From URNF01 sp045594105 (GTDB taxonomy: Bacteria > Bacillota > Clostridia > Oscillospirales > Acutalibacteraceae), in assembly GCA_045594105.1 (NCBI GenBank), contig JAZNXY010000104.1, positions 1 to 20,519 of the forward strand: a stretch of DNA of 20,519 nt. The letters run 5' to 3'. Position 1 is the first letter of the stretch. The number at the start of each line of letters is the position of its first letter. The notes under the pieces were generated by a model, which was not told the origin of the DNA, ran no database searches, and worked only from the letters and a program-made list of their open reading frames with translations. A program made the translations under genes and the position numbers. Below, piece by piece: positions 6,299 through 14,058 of this stretch.

Positions 6299-7711
6299 TC
6301 AGCAATTATCTTTATCAATCGGGAGTCGAATAAACTGTCGCAGCAGCGCCTTGCCGTTAAACGGAATCAACGGATACAGATAGCGTTTACCCGTCACCGT
6401 TTCGGCAGTTGCCATCAGCAATGCTATGATAACAAGTCCAATAGCAAAGCCCCACCAATTCAGCAAAGCAATCAGCACGGTGAGCATCATCCGAAACAGC
6501 TTAAAGGCATACCCCAACTCAAAACTCGGTTGGGTAAAATTGGCGGTAGCGGTAAATGCCATATACAGCAACACCTCCGGCACGAAAATACCCGCAGATA
6601 CGGCAAACTCACCCAAAATCAGACCACCCACCACACTGAACGCATTATTCAATGCATTCGGCGTATTGAGAGAAGCCAGCTTAATGCCGTCAATAATCAG
6701 TTCCGAAATAAGAATTTGAAGTAATATAGGCACTTCATTTGGTTCCCGTATCAGCAAAAACTGCAATGAAGGCGGTACTGACTGCGGATTTTTTACCAAT
6801 AAATACCATAACGGCATCAACAGTAATGTTGCCCAGAAAATAACCGTTCTTACCAAACGCAAGTAGGTGCCTATCAACGGTGGGAAACAAAAATCATTGG
6901 TATCCTGCAAAAACTCAAAAATCGCTGACGGTACAATCATTGCGGAGGCGGAGTTGTCCACAATAATGACGATCTGCCCTTCATTGATACACGCCGCTAC
7001 CGTATCCGGCCGTTCTGTATACCGTATTTTCGGCAGCGGATTATACCATTGTCTTGGCACCAGACATTCCGCAAGACTTTCCTGCGCCATGGTCAGAGAC
7101 GAAATGTGTATTTTTTTGAGCTTTTCCCGTAAAAGCTTCAACTGCTTGCGATTGACACGCTTATCCATATAACAAACCACCACATCGGTGGCGGAAATAT
7201 CCCCTATCTGATACAGCTCCATGGTAAGCTGTGGATCACGGATACGGCGGCGGATCAGTGCCGCGTTAAACAGCATCGTCTCTACAAAACCATCGTGTGA
7301 GCCACGCATCACACGGTCAGTATCCGGCTCTTGTATACCACGTGCAGGATAGGAACGTGCTTCTATCAGTATAACTCCGTCTACGCCCTCTATGACCAAT
7401 GCCTGCAGACCCGACAGCACCGCCTTTGCCACGTTTGCGATATCGTCATCGGTTGCAATCTGTATATGCGCCAGGAACTTCTCTTCAAAGCAACCCGCCG
7501 TTCCAATGTTTTCAAAATCCTCATCCTGCAGCGTCATGATATATTCGAGCAATCTTTGCAGGATTTCATTGTTCGCAAACCCGCTCACCAGAAACAGCTG
7601 TGCATCTTTACTGCCAACGGCAAAATGCCGCACAACAACATCAAAGCTGGCGTCTACCCGCAAGTATGTTTTCAATGCTTCCACCGTTTCGCTATATTTT
7701 CTGTTTTGCAT
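6299..7711 (-). CDS. spoVAF: GerA-family spore germination protein, SpoVAF-like
   Basis: A 470-residue membrane protein of the GerA (A-subunit) family. The soluble N-terminal part has RGIQEPDTDRVMRGSHDGF (124-142), then ALIRRRIRDPQL (151-162) and CYMDKRVNRKQL (180-191); PKIRYTERPDTVAACI follows at 227-242. From about 287 there are several hydrophobic segments (VIFWATLLLMPLWYLLV, GLILGEFAVSAGIFVPEVLL, MMLTVLIALLNWW, IGLVIIALLMA), as expected for the membrane part. The IRYTERPDT segment and the short N-terminus resemble SpoVAF more than nutrient-receptor GerAA subunits, but no spoVA or gerB/gerC partner is in view. The ATG start has GAGGTG about 5 bases upstream. Expression in the forespore would be expected, but I see no convincing sigma-G or sigma-F promoter. 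Confidence 0.82.
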   Translation of the reverse strand: MQNRKYSETVEALKTYLRVDASFDVVVRHFAVGSKDAQLFLVSGFANNEILQRLLEYIMTLQDEDFENIGTAGCFEEKFLAHIQIATDDDIANVAKAVLSGLQALVIEGVDGVILIEARSYPARGIQEPDTDRVMRGSHDGFVETMLFNAALIRRRIRDPQLTMELYQIGDISATDVVVCYMDKRVNRKQLKLLREKLKKIHISSLTMAQESLAECLVPRQWYNPLPKIRYTERPDTVAACINEGQIVIIVDNSASAMIVPSAIFEFLQDTNDFCFPPLIGTYLRLVRTVIFWATLLLMPLWYLLVKNPQSVPPSLQFLLIREPNEVPILLQILISELIIDGIKLASLNTPNALNNAFSVVGGLILGEFAVSAGIFVPEVLLYMAFTATANFTQPSFELGYAFKLFRMMLTVLIALLNWWGFAIGLVIIALLMATAETVTGKRYLYPLIPFNGKALLRQFIRLPIDKDNC

Positions 7712-7756
7712 ATTTTCACCTCTTCCTTATGGTTGCCTGAAAAGGTAAAAATATCC

Positions 7757-7788
7757 GAAAAAAGCCCCGCTCAAATGAGCGGGGCTTT
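7757..7788 (-). terminator. Intrinsic terminator after the efp-CD1247 unit
   Basis: Perfect 13-base arms AAAGCCCCGCTCA (7761-7773) and TGAGCGGGGCTTT (7776-7788) with a 2-base gap, so effectively about 12 pairs with a small loop. On the minus strand the stem ends in six T residues (7763-7758). It begins 13 bases after the stop codon at 7802. Confidence 0.92.
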
Positions 7789-7801
7789 CGCAAAGGTTTT
7801 C

Positions 7802-8227
7802 TTATTCCTCTTCGTCCTCTTCGTCTTCTTCGAGTTCGAATTCGAGCAGTTCGCCACAGTTGGGGCAATCAATGCTGCCGTCAAGCAAGGTTTCGCCATC
7901 AACCACGATTTCTTCTCCGCAGCTCGGGCAGGTTACATCATACAGATCTTCGTCCCAATCGCCACAGCAATCACAATCGCAATCGCAGTCATCTTCGTCA
8001 TCCAATTCGTCGTACACGACCTCTTCCAAGGTGGAAAGATCTTCGTCAACAGCATCAACCTGTTCGGACAATTCAGCAACGTAATCCTCGAGGTCCACAG
8101 CATCTTCCGCCATATCACCGAGTACTTCGATGATCGCTTTCAGCAATTTGCCTTCTTTGGTGCTCTCGTCAAGGTCGAGACCTTCAGCAAGACCTTTGAT
8201 ATATGCTACTCTTTCGGTAGTGTTCAT
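7802..8227 (-). CDS. CD1247-type protein with C-terminal zinc ribbon
   Basis: A 141-residue, very acidic protein. The N-terminal part (1-75, MNTTERVAYIKGLAEGLDLD onward) is helical and resembles the CD1247 N-terminal domain family found behind efp in many Clostridia. A C-terminal zinc ribbon has CPSC (100-103) and CPNC (121-124). Between them and the helical part lies an odd CDCDCDCC run (81-88). The protein ends in an acidic tail of Glu and Asp. No membrane segment or signal peptide is seen. The start follows AAAGGAGGAA with 9 bases between GGAGG and ATG. It is 38 bases downstream of efp and shares its terminator, so it is probably co-transcribed. The biochemical function is unknown to me. 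Confidence 0.82.
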   Translation of the reverse strand: MNTTERVAYIKGLAEGLDLDESTKEGKLLKAIIEVLGDMAEDAVDLEDYVAELSEQVDAVDEDLSTLEEVVYDELDDEDDCDCDCDCCGDWDEDLYDVTCPSCGEEIVVDGETLLDGSIDCPNCGELLEFELEEDEEDEEE

Positions 8228-8265
8228 AAAGCAGTTCCTCCTTTGTGTAACACAAACAGTATATC

Positions 8266-8823
8266 TTATGCACGCTCCATATATTCACCCGTGCGGGTAT
8301 CAATACGGATCATTTCGCCTTCTTCAATAAACAACGGCACACGTACTTCAGCACCGGTTTCGAGGGTAGCGGGTTTGGTAGCATTGGTCGCAGTGTTACC
8401 GGCAAAACCGGGGTCGGTCTGGGTTACCTGCAACTCAACAAAGTTCGGCGGCTCTACGCCAAATACTTTGCCCTTGTAAGACATTACACGGCATACCATG
8501 TTTTCTTTAACGAACTTGAAGTTGTCGGACAGAACATCTTTGCCAATAGGCAACAGTTCATAGGTTTCGCTGTCCATAAAGTAGTACAGGTCACCGTCGC
8601 TGTAAGAAAATTCCATTTCTTTTCTCTCCACGAACGCAGTCGGGAATTTTGCGGTCGGGTTATAGCTCTTTTCAACCACAGAGCCGGTAATTACGTTTTT
8701 GATCTTGGTTCTGACAAACGCCGCACCTTTACCGGGTTTTACGTGCTGAAATTCTACAACCTGAAGAACGTTACCGTCCTCTTCAAAAGTTACACCATTA
8801 CGAAAATCGCCTGCAGATATCAT
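8266..8823 (-). CDS. efp: Translation elongation factor P
   Basis: Binds ribosomes stalled at consecutive prolines and promotes peptide-bond formation. The 185-residue length and sequence are standard: an N-terminal KOW-like domain with the modifiable loop KPGKGAAF, where K32 is the expected modification site as in Bacillus EF-P; a central OB domain (YMDSETYELLPI region); and a C-terminal OB domain with FVELQVTQTDPGFAG and ending GEMIRIDTRTGEYMER. GGAGG lies 9 bases upstream of the ATG, and a good promoter lies upstream. It leads a two-gene unit with the CD1247-type gene. No odd residues are apparent. Confidence 0.97.
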   Translation of the reverse strand: MISAGDFRNGVTFEEDGNVLQVVEFQHVKPGKGAAFVRTKIKNVITGSVVEKSYNPTAKFPTAFVERKEMEFSYSDGDLYYFMDSETYELLPIGKDVLSDNFKFVKENMVCRVMSYKGKVFGVEPPNFVELQVTQTDPGFAGNTATNATKPATLETGAEVRVPLFIEEGEMIRIDTRTGEYMERA

Positions 8824-8856
8824 ATCGATATACCTCCAATTTTATACTTACAACAT

Positions 8857-8885
8857 ATTTTACCGCACATCACATTTTTTTGCAA
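8857..8885 (-). promoter_or_regulatory. Predicted sigma-A promoter of efp
   Basis: On the minus strand TTGCAA (8885-8880) and TAAAAT (8862-8857) are separated by 17 bases, about 33 bases upstream of the efp start codon. It sits in the 90-base spacer after the M24 peptidase gene, in which I see no convincing terminator. Confidence 0.6.
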
Positions 8886-8913
8886 GTGTTATGATGTATT
8901 TTCAGTGATTTTT

Positions 8914-9969
8914 TTACAAAATTATCAATTCTTTTTTGGCTTCTGTCAGGTTTTCGTTGCCGTTTTCGGTGACAAGGACCATATCTTCGATGCGAACACC
9001 AAACTGCCCTTCCAGATAAATGCCGGGCTCTACCGTCACAACCGTTCCCGCACACAAAGGCCGCTCGTTAGCAAGCGGCGACAAGCGAGGCGCTTCATGA
9101 ATCTCCACGCCTACACCGTGCCCGGTGCCGTGTCCGAAGCTTTCGCCATATCCCGCCGCTTTGATAATATCACGTGCAAAGGCATCCGCCTCTTTTCCCG
9201 AAACGCCTGCACGAATACCGTTTAGTGCCGCTTTTTGTGCACGCAGTACCGTTTCATATACGTGTTTTTGCGTATCGGTAACCTCCCCCACCGCTACCGT
9301 ACGGGTCATATCCGCATGGTAACCGTGATACAATGCACCGAAATCCATTGTTACAAAATCACCGTTTTCGATAGGTTTATCGGTAGGTACACCGTGCGGA
9401 CGAGACGTATTGGCACCCGACACCACGATAAAGGGAAACGAAACACCGTCTGCACCGTTTTGTCGCATATAGAACTCCAACTCCAAAGCCACCTGCTTTT
9501 CGGTGACGCCTGCCTTGATATACGGCAGGATATGGTCAAAGCCCTTTTCAGTAATCGCCTGTGCTTGTTTAAGACACGCAATTTCCTCAGCGTCCTTTAT
9601 AAGTCTTGCTGTGGAAAGTGCGTTTTCCAAGGTATCGTCGGCAACAACCTCCACCTGCAACGTCTGCAAACGATGAAATTGTGCAAGGGAAATACCCGAT
9701 TCAACATACAACCGCTGAATACCGTTCTCCCCGAGCAATGTATTCACCGTTTTCATAATACCGCTGCAGGATACACAGTGCATACCTTGTACCGCTTCTC
9801 TTGCCGCTTCAATATAACGGGAATCGGTCAGCAAATAGGCATTGTTCGCCGTTAACAATACACCACCGTCTTCGTAATCAAACCCTGTCAGATAGCGACA
9901 AGCAGGTATGGTAAGACACAAAGCCGCCTCCTGCGGTGCGAGTATTTTCTGTATACAATCAGCACGCAT
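8914..9969 (-). CDS. M24 family aminopeptidase (Xaa-Pro aminopeptidase type)
   Basis: A 351-residue cytoplasmic metallopeptidase of the pita-bread fold, expected to remove N-terminal residues preceding proline. The N-terminal creatinase-like domain includes TIPACRYLTGFDYEDGG and LLTDSRYIEAA. The C-terminal catalytic domain has all five metal ligands: D209 (TMDFGALYHG), D220 (HADMTRT), H284 (GHGTGHGVG), E314 (TVEPGIY) and E328 (VRIEDM). The frame is open to 10020, but the ATG at 9969 is preferred: AAAGGAAGG lies about 8 bases upstream, and it follows the stop codon of the preceding gene after one base (TAATATG), suggesting coupled translation. In Firmicutes this gene commonly sits next to efp, as here. 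PepQ-type prolidase is a less likely alternative. Confidence 0.92.
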   Translation of the reverse strand: MRADCIQKILAPQEAALCLTIPACRYLTGFDYEDGGVLLTANNAYLLTDSRYIEAAREAVQGMHCVSCSGIMKTVNTLLGENGIQRLYVESGISLAQFHRLQTLQVEVVADDTLENALSTARLIKDAEEIACLKQAQAITEKGFDHILPYIKAGVTEKQVALELEFYMRQNGADGVSFPFIVVSGANTSRPHGVPTDKPIENGDFVTMDFGALYHGYHADMTRTVAVGEVTDTQKHVYETVLRAQKAALNGIRAGVSGKEADAFARDIIKAAGYGESFGHGTGHGVGVEIHEAPRLSPLANERPLCAGTVVTVEPGIYLEGQFGVRIEDMVLVTENGNENLTEAKKELIIL

Positions 9970-9970
9970 A

Positions 9971-10831
9971 TTACAAACCTTCCTTTGCAGCTGTGTACAA
10001 ACGGCACATGGCAGCCGCATCGGCCGTTTGGGTGCCGTCCGACTCGCAAATCACCGTCGGGGTACAACCCCGTTCTGCCAGCAATTCCATTAAGGGTTGG
10101 GGCTCCGGGCCAAACACCTCGTCAGCAAAGGTCAGATGCCGTTTTTCACCGCCTGCTGTATATTCGATTTTTGAAAAATGAATATGAAACTCACGGGCAC
10201 GCTGTTCACCGAGTGCATCTGCCATAGCATCAACCACGCTGCCAAATGCCTCTTTACTGTTCATACCGCCAAGCGTACGACTGTTCAGATGACCAAAGTC
10301 TACACAAGGCAAAAACCGTTCATCTACCTTACAAAATGTCAGTACCTCTTCCAAGGTGCCGAGCTGGTTGATTTTCCCCATTACCTCGGGGCAGATACGC
10401 ACCTGCGACAATCCGTTATCATCCAATGCTTTTTGTGCTTTTTTCAGTGTTTCCACGGCAATTGCCGTAGCTTCTTCACGGGTACGTCCGCCAAGTCCGC
10501 CGGGATGCACCACAATACGGGTGCCGCCGAGTTTGGTGACCGCAGCCGCACTTTCCAAGATATACCGTACACTGTTATCCCGCTTTTCTTCTTCGACAGA
10601 GGCCAAAGAAATGTAATACGGTGCATGGAGAGACAGCTGTATATTGTGCTTTTCCGCCGCAGTACGCAACGAAACAGCGGTTGCATCGCTCAAGCGCACA
10701 CCCCGACCGCACTGATATTCATAGGCAGAAAGCCCGTGCTCCGCCAAAAAAGCAGGCATCTGTGCGGTGGATTTATACCCTGCCGCATAGAATGCATCAC
10801 AATTCCCTGCAGGACCGAACTTTGCCGTCAT
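9971..10831 (-). CDS. Endonuclease IV-like TIM-barrel protein (AP endonuclease 2 family)
   Basis: A 286-residue protein of the Nfo/xylose isomerase-like TIM-barrel superfamily; true members cleave DNA at abasic sites. Matches to endonuclease IV metal ligands are H69 (LSLHAPYY), H109 (IVVHPGG), E149 (ICPEVMGK), D178 and H181 (PCVDFGHLNSR), H218 (FHIHFSK), H232 (GEKRHLTF) and E263 (ICESDG). The aspartate of the usual DRH motif is replaced by lysine (KRH, 230-232), so one ligand of the third zinc seems absent. The start at 10831 overlaps the upstream yqeG stop as ATGA, with GGGAG 8 bases upstream; a longer TTG start at 10846 is less likely. A repair nuclease is the best guess, but a divergent hydrolase or isomerase is possible. 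Confidence 0.8.
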   Translation of the reverse strand: MTAKFGPAGNCDAFYAAGYKSTAQMPAFLAEHGLSAYEYQCGRGVRLSDATAVSLRTAAEKHNIQLSLHAPYYISLASVEEEKRDNSVRYILESAAAVTKLGGTRIVVHPGGLGGRTREEATAIAVETLKKAQKALDDNGLSQVRICPEVMGKINQLGTLEEVLTFCKVDERFLPCVDFGHLNSRTLGGMNSKEAFGSVVDAMADALGEQRAREFHIHFSKIEYTAGGEKRHLTFADEVFGPEPQPLMELLAERGCTPTVICESDGTQTADAAAMCRLYTAAKEGL

Positions 10832-11325
10832 ACACTCATCTCCCAACGTTTCATCACTATCTTTTCCAGCTTTCTCTTAAAACGGATAAATGCTGTATCT
10901 GTTGCGGTATCTATCGGCAGAACCTGAATTACACGCATACCGGCCGCCTTACCGCCAAGCACGTCGGTAAATATCTGGTCGCCGATAACCACACATTCCT
11001 GCCGTGTAAGCCCTCTTTCCTTCATCGCACGAAGAAAGCCGATCGGTAACGGCTTTGCCGCAGATGCAGTAAACGGCAAGCCCAGGTGTTGTGCGAAAGG
11101 CCGCACCCGTTTTTTTGTACCGTTAGATACAATTACAGGTGTAAAGCCGTTTTGCTTCACATCCTCTAACCACGCAGAAACAGCGGGATTCAGGTCTTGA
11201 CTGTTATGGGTGGTCAGGGTGTTGTCCACATCGAGCAGCAGGGCTTTTACTTCCATTTCGTGCAAAAGTGCCACCGATACGGCAGTAATATCTTTCTTTA
11301 ATAAAAAAGGTCGAAAAATCGACAT
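10828..11325 (-). CDS. yqeG: YqeG-family HAD IIIA phosphatase
   Basis: A 165-residue HAD-superfamily phosphatase. Motif I is DVDNTLTTH (the DxDxT nucleophile pair), motif II is VIVSNGTKKR, the motif III lysine lies in AAKPLPIGF, and motif IV is GDQIFTDVLGG. The N-terminal segment MSIFRPFLLKKDI is typical of YqeG. Related proteins in fungi and plants are phosphatidylglycerophosphate phosphatases, but the substrate in Firmicutes is not certain. AAGGGGAG lies about 6 bases upstream of the ATG. It heads a unit with the endonuclease IV-like and peptidase genes, and its end overlaps the next gene by 4 bases. Only about 20 bases separate the rpsU terminator from its start codon. Confidence 0.9.
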   Translation of the reverse strand: MSIFRPFLLKKDITAVSVALLHEMEVKALLLDVDNTLTTHNSQDLNPAVSAWLEDVKQNGFTPVIVSNGTKKRVRPFAQHLGLPFTASAAKPLPIGFLRAMKERGLTRQECVVIGDQIFTDVLGGKAAGMRVIQVLPIDTATDTAFIRFKRKLEKIVMKRWEMSV

Positions 11326-11345
11326 AGTATCTCCCCTTCAACGAG

Positions 11346-11373
11346 AAAAGACGGGCATAAGAGCCCGTCTTTT
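11346..11373 (-). terminator. Intrinsic terminator after rpsU
   Basis: Arms AAAAGACGGGC (11346-11356) and GCCCGTCTTTT (11363-11373) with a 6-base loop. In the minus direction the hairpin starts within 10 bases of the rpsU stop and ends in TTTTCTCG. It lies directly in front of yqeG, so some read-through is probably needed to express that gene unless a promoter lies inside rpsU. Confidence 0.85.
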
Positions 11374-11381
11374 TTGAGAAC

Positions 11382-11558
11382 TTATTTAAATTTTCTCTTG
11401 CGTGCAGCTTCAGATTTCTTCTTACGCTTCACAGAAGGCTTCTCGTAATGCTCTCTTTTACGCACTTCGGCTAAAACACCGGAGCGAGCACAGGATTTTT
11501 TCCATCTACGAAGAGCACTATCCAGAGTTTCATTTTCTCTGACTCTAACTTCTGACAT
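11382..11558 (-). CDS. rpsU: 30S ribosomal protein S21
   Basis: A 58-residue basic protein of the small ribosomal subunit. MSEVRVRENETLDSALRRWK at the N-terminus, then KSCARSGVLAEVRKREHYEK and the Lys/Arg-rich tail, are diagnostic for S21. The frame is open upstream to 11600, but the ATG at 11558 gives the family's normal length and has GGAGGGAGG about 7 bases upstream; the upstream in-frame codons lie in the 5' leader. It has its own near-consensus promoter and a terminator, so it can be expressed alone, although read-through from leuS is possible. Confidence 0.97.
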   Translation of the reverse strand: MSEVRVRENETLDSALRRWKKSCARSGVLAEVRKREHYEKPSVKRKKKSEAARKRKFK

Positions 11559-11607
11559 CTTAATTCCCTCCCTCCGCCTGACAGCAGGGGTAATATCCAT
11601 AAGATAG

Positions 11608-11637
11608 ATTATACAGTATAAAAGTTCATTCTGTCAA
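11608..11637 (-). promoter_or_regulatory. Strong sigma-A promoter of rpsU
   Basis: Perfect consensus hexamers on the minus strand: TTGACA (11637-11632) and TATAAT (11613-11608), separated by 18 bases. The -35 box begins 3 bases after the leuS stop codon. The expected leader is about 40 bases and contains the rpsU ribosome-binding site. Confidence 0.9.
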
Positions 11638-11640
11638 GAC

Positions 11641-14058
11641 TTATTTTGCAACAATATTTAACAATTTTCCTTTGACATAAATTTCCTTAATAACTGTCTT
11701 CCCGTCAAGATCTGCGGCAACACGTTCTTCCGCTTTGGCAGCAGCAATAACCTCTTCCTGCGTCGCCTCGGCCGATACGTTGATTTTTGCACGAATTTTA
11801 CCGCAAACCTGCACCGCAATCTCTACGGTTTGTTCCACACAAGCCGCCTCGTCATAGGTCGGCCAGGGCTCAAAGGCAATTGTATCGGTATGACCCAAAG
11901 ACTGCCAGATCTCCTCGCCCACGTGAGGCGTGATACAAGAAATCATTTTGACAAAGCCCTCTGCGTATTCTCTGGGACAGGTGCCTGCTTTATATACCTC
12001 ATTGATAAAGATCATCATCTGTGCAATAGCGGTATTAAAGCCCAGGGTTTCAAAGTCACCGGTCACCTTTTTCACCGTTTGATTGTAAATCTTGGTCAAA
12101 GTGCCGTCATTAGTCTCTGTGATGTTTGCCGGCTCGGTAAAGAAGGTAAATACACGGTTAATAAACTTTCTGGCGCCGGCCACAGCAGCAGTAGACCAAG
12201 GTTTAGATACTTCCAGCGGTCCCATAAACATCTCATACAAACGCAACGTATCTGCACCGTAATCCCGCACAATATCGCTGGGGTTAACCACAAATTCAGG
12301 GAAACGTTTACCCATTTTGATGCCGTTTTCGCCTAAAATCATACCTTGATGCACCAGCTTTTTGAACGGTTCCTTCACAGGAGACAATCCTTGATCGTAA
12401 AGGAAGCGGTTCCATATACGTGCATACATCAAATGACCCACCGCATGCTCCGGGCCGCCTACATACAGGTCAACCGGCAACCAATGCTCCAGCAATTTGG
12501 GATCACAGAAGGTCTCGTCATTATGCGGGTCAATATAGCGCATAAAGTACCAGGAAGAGCCGGCAGAACCGGGCATGGTAGATGTTTCACGAACGCCTTT
12601 TAAGCCGTTTTTGTCATACTGCTTCCATTCCTCTGCATTTTCAAGAGGTGCTTTGCCGCCACGGCCTTTATAGTCTTCCAACACAGGCAACACAACCGGC
12701 AATTCCTCATCAGGCAGGAACACCGTCTCGCCTTCTGCAGTGTATACGCACGGAACGGGCTCGCCCCAATACCGCTGACGTGCGAAAATCCATTCACGGA
12801 AATGGTAATTGGTCTTACGGCGGGCAACCCCCTGCTTTTCCAGCTTGCAGGTGATGGCTTCTTTCGCCTCTTCTACCGTCATACCGGTAAACTCTTCGGA
12901 ATTGATAAGACGGCAACCTTTCCCCAAATAATCCTGCTTTTCAAAAGCACACTCGCTGACATCACGGCCCTCAATAACCTGCAGCATAGGAATCGTGTGA
13001 GCAATGGCATATTCAAAGTCACGTTGATCGTGACTGGGTACTGCCATAACCGCTCCCGTACCGTAGTTTGCCAACACAAAGTCACCGATAAACACCGGCA
13101 CTTGTTTGCCATTAACAGGGTTGATGGCATATACGCCTTTGAGCGGACAACCAGACTTACTCTTATTGAGATTGGTACGGTCCATATCCGATTTTTTCAC
13201 CGTTTCGTTTATGTACGCTTGTACCTCGTCACGGTTTTCCACACGATCCAACAAGCTCTCTGTTATCTTACCGTCGGGCGCCAGTACCATAAAGGTAATA
13301 CCGTAAATGGTCTCAATACAGGTGGTGTAGATAGAGAAGCTACCGCCACCCACCAATTCAAAATCTACCTCCACACCGGTAGATTTACCGATGCAGTTAC
13401 GCTGAATCTCTTTGGTGGATTCGGGCCAATCAATCTCCTCCAAGCCCTCCAGCAGCTGCTCTGCGAAGGCGGGCTGATCAATGACCCACTGCATCATATT
13501 TTTCTTCACGACAGGATAGCCGCCTCGCTCGGATTTACCGTCAATCACCTCGTCATTAGACAACACGGTACCCAGCTCTTCACACCAGTTTACCGGCATC
13601 TCAATGCGTTTTGCGTAGCCCGCTTCCCACAGTTTCTTAAAAATCCACTGGGTCCATTTATAAAACTCGGGATCGGAGGTGGCAGTCATTTTGGACCAGT
13701 CATAGTCAAATCCCAGTTCTTTTAACTGTCTGGAGAAGGTCTTAATGTTTTGCTCGGTAAAGCCGTTGGGGTGGTTGCCGGTAGAAACGGCATACTGCTC
13801 CGCAGGCAGACCAAAAGAGTCGTATCCCATAGGATGCAAAACATTATATCCCTGCATACGTTTCATACGGGACATAATATCGGTTGCCGTATACCCTTCG
13901 GGATGTCCTGCGTGCAGGCCCACACCCGACGGATACGGGAACATATCCAAAACATAGTATTTAGGTTTAGAGAAATCCCACACATCTGTATGGAAGGTAT
14001 CATTCTCTTCCCAATATTTTTGCCATTTTGCTTCGACTTCCGAATGATTGTAGCGCAT
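11641..14058 (-). CDS. leuS: Leucyl-tRNA synthetase
   Basis: Class I aminoacyl-tRNA synthetase that charges tRNA-Leu. The 805-residue length matches the Bacillus type (about 804). HIGH is HAGH at 49-52, followed by PEGYTATD. The catalytic core has VNWCEELGTVLSNDEVIDGK. The KMSKS loop reads KMGKR (581-585) within GENGIKMGKRFPEFVVNPSD. The CP1 editing domain spans roughly 225-415 and has YGTGAVMAVPSHDQRD (332-347), but its threonine-rich motif, usually TTRPDT, reads TTCIET (245-250). A C-terminal anticodon-binding domain ends in KTVIKEIYVKGKLLNIV. The ATG directly follows the rsfS stop (TAAATG), with GAGGAG 6 bases upstream, so translation is probably coupled. The variants look like a clade form, not decay. 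Confidence 0.97.
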   Translation of the reverse strand: MRYNHSEVEAKWQKYWEENDTFHTDVWDFSKPKYYVLDMFPYPSGVGLHAGHPEGYTATDIMSRMKRMQGYNVLHPMGYDSFGLPAEQYAVSTGNHPNGFTEQNIKTFSRQLKELGFDYDWSKMTATSDPEFYKWTQWIFKKLWEAGYAKRIEMPVNWCEELGTVLSNDEVIDGKSERGGYPVVKKNMMQWVIDQPAFAEQLLEGLEEIDWPESTKEIQRNCIGKSTGVEVDFELVGGGSFSIYTTCIETIYGITFMVLAPDGKITESLLDRVENRDEVQAYINETVKKSDMDRTNLNKSKSGCPLKGVYAINPVNGKQVPVFIGDFVLANYGTGAVMAVPSHDQRDFEYAIAHTIPMLQVIEGRDVSECAFEKQDYLGKGCRLINSEEFTGMTVEEAKEAITCKLEKQGVARRKTNYHFREWIFARQRYWGEPVPCVYTAEGETVFLPDEELPVVLPVLEDYKGRGGKAPLENAEEWKQYDKNGLKGVRETSTMPGSAGSSWYFMRYIDPHNDETFCDPKLLEHWLPVDLYVGGPEHAVGHLMYARIWNRFLYDQGLSPVKEPFKKLVHQGMILGENGIKMGKRFPEFVVNPSDIVRDYGADTLRLYEMFMGPLEVSKPWSTAAVAGARKFINRVFTFFTEPANITETNDGTLTKIYNQTVKKVTGDFETLGFNTAIAQMMIFINEVYKAGTCPREYAEGFVKMISCITPHVGEEIWQSLGHTDTIAFEPWPTYDEAACVEQTVEIAVQVCGKIRAKINVSAEATQEEVIAAAKAEERVAADLDGKTVIKEIYVKGKLLNIVAK

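Noticed and set aside
7712..7760. Sigma-G promoter in front of the SpoVAF-like gene
   Set aside because: A GGATA...CATAAGGA pair is present, but the spacer is 20 bases and the -10 match is partial, so it is not convincing.
7331..8479. A 382-codon open frame on the plus strand
   Set aside because: It spans parts of three minus-strand genes and a perfect terminator hairpin, so it is not a plausible gene.
8866..8900. Terminator after the M24 peptidase gene
   Set aside because: An imperfect ACATCA...TGATGT pairing exists, but the stem is short and bulged and no T-run follows.
12802..13725. A 307-codon open frame on the plus strand within leuS
   Set aside because: Shadow of the leuS reading frame; no independent start signals or recognisable domain.
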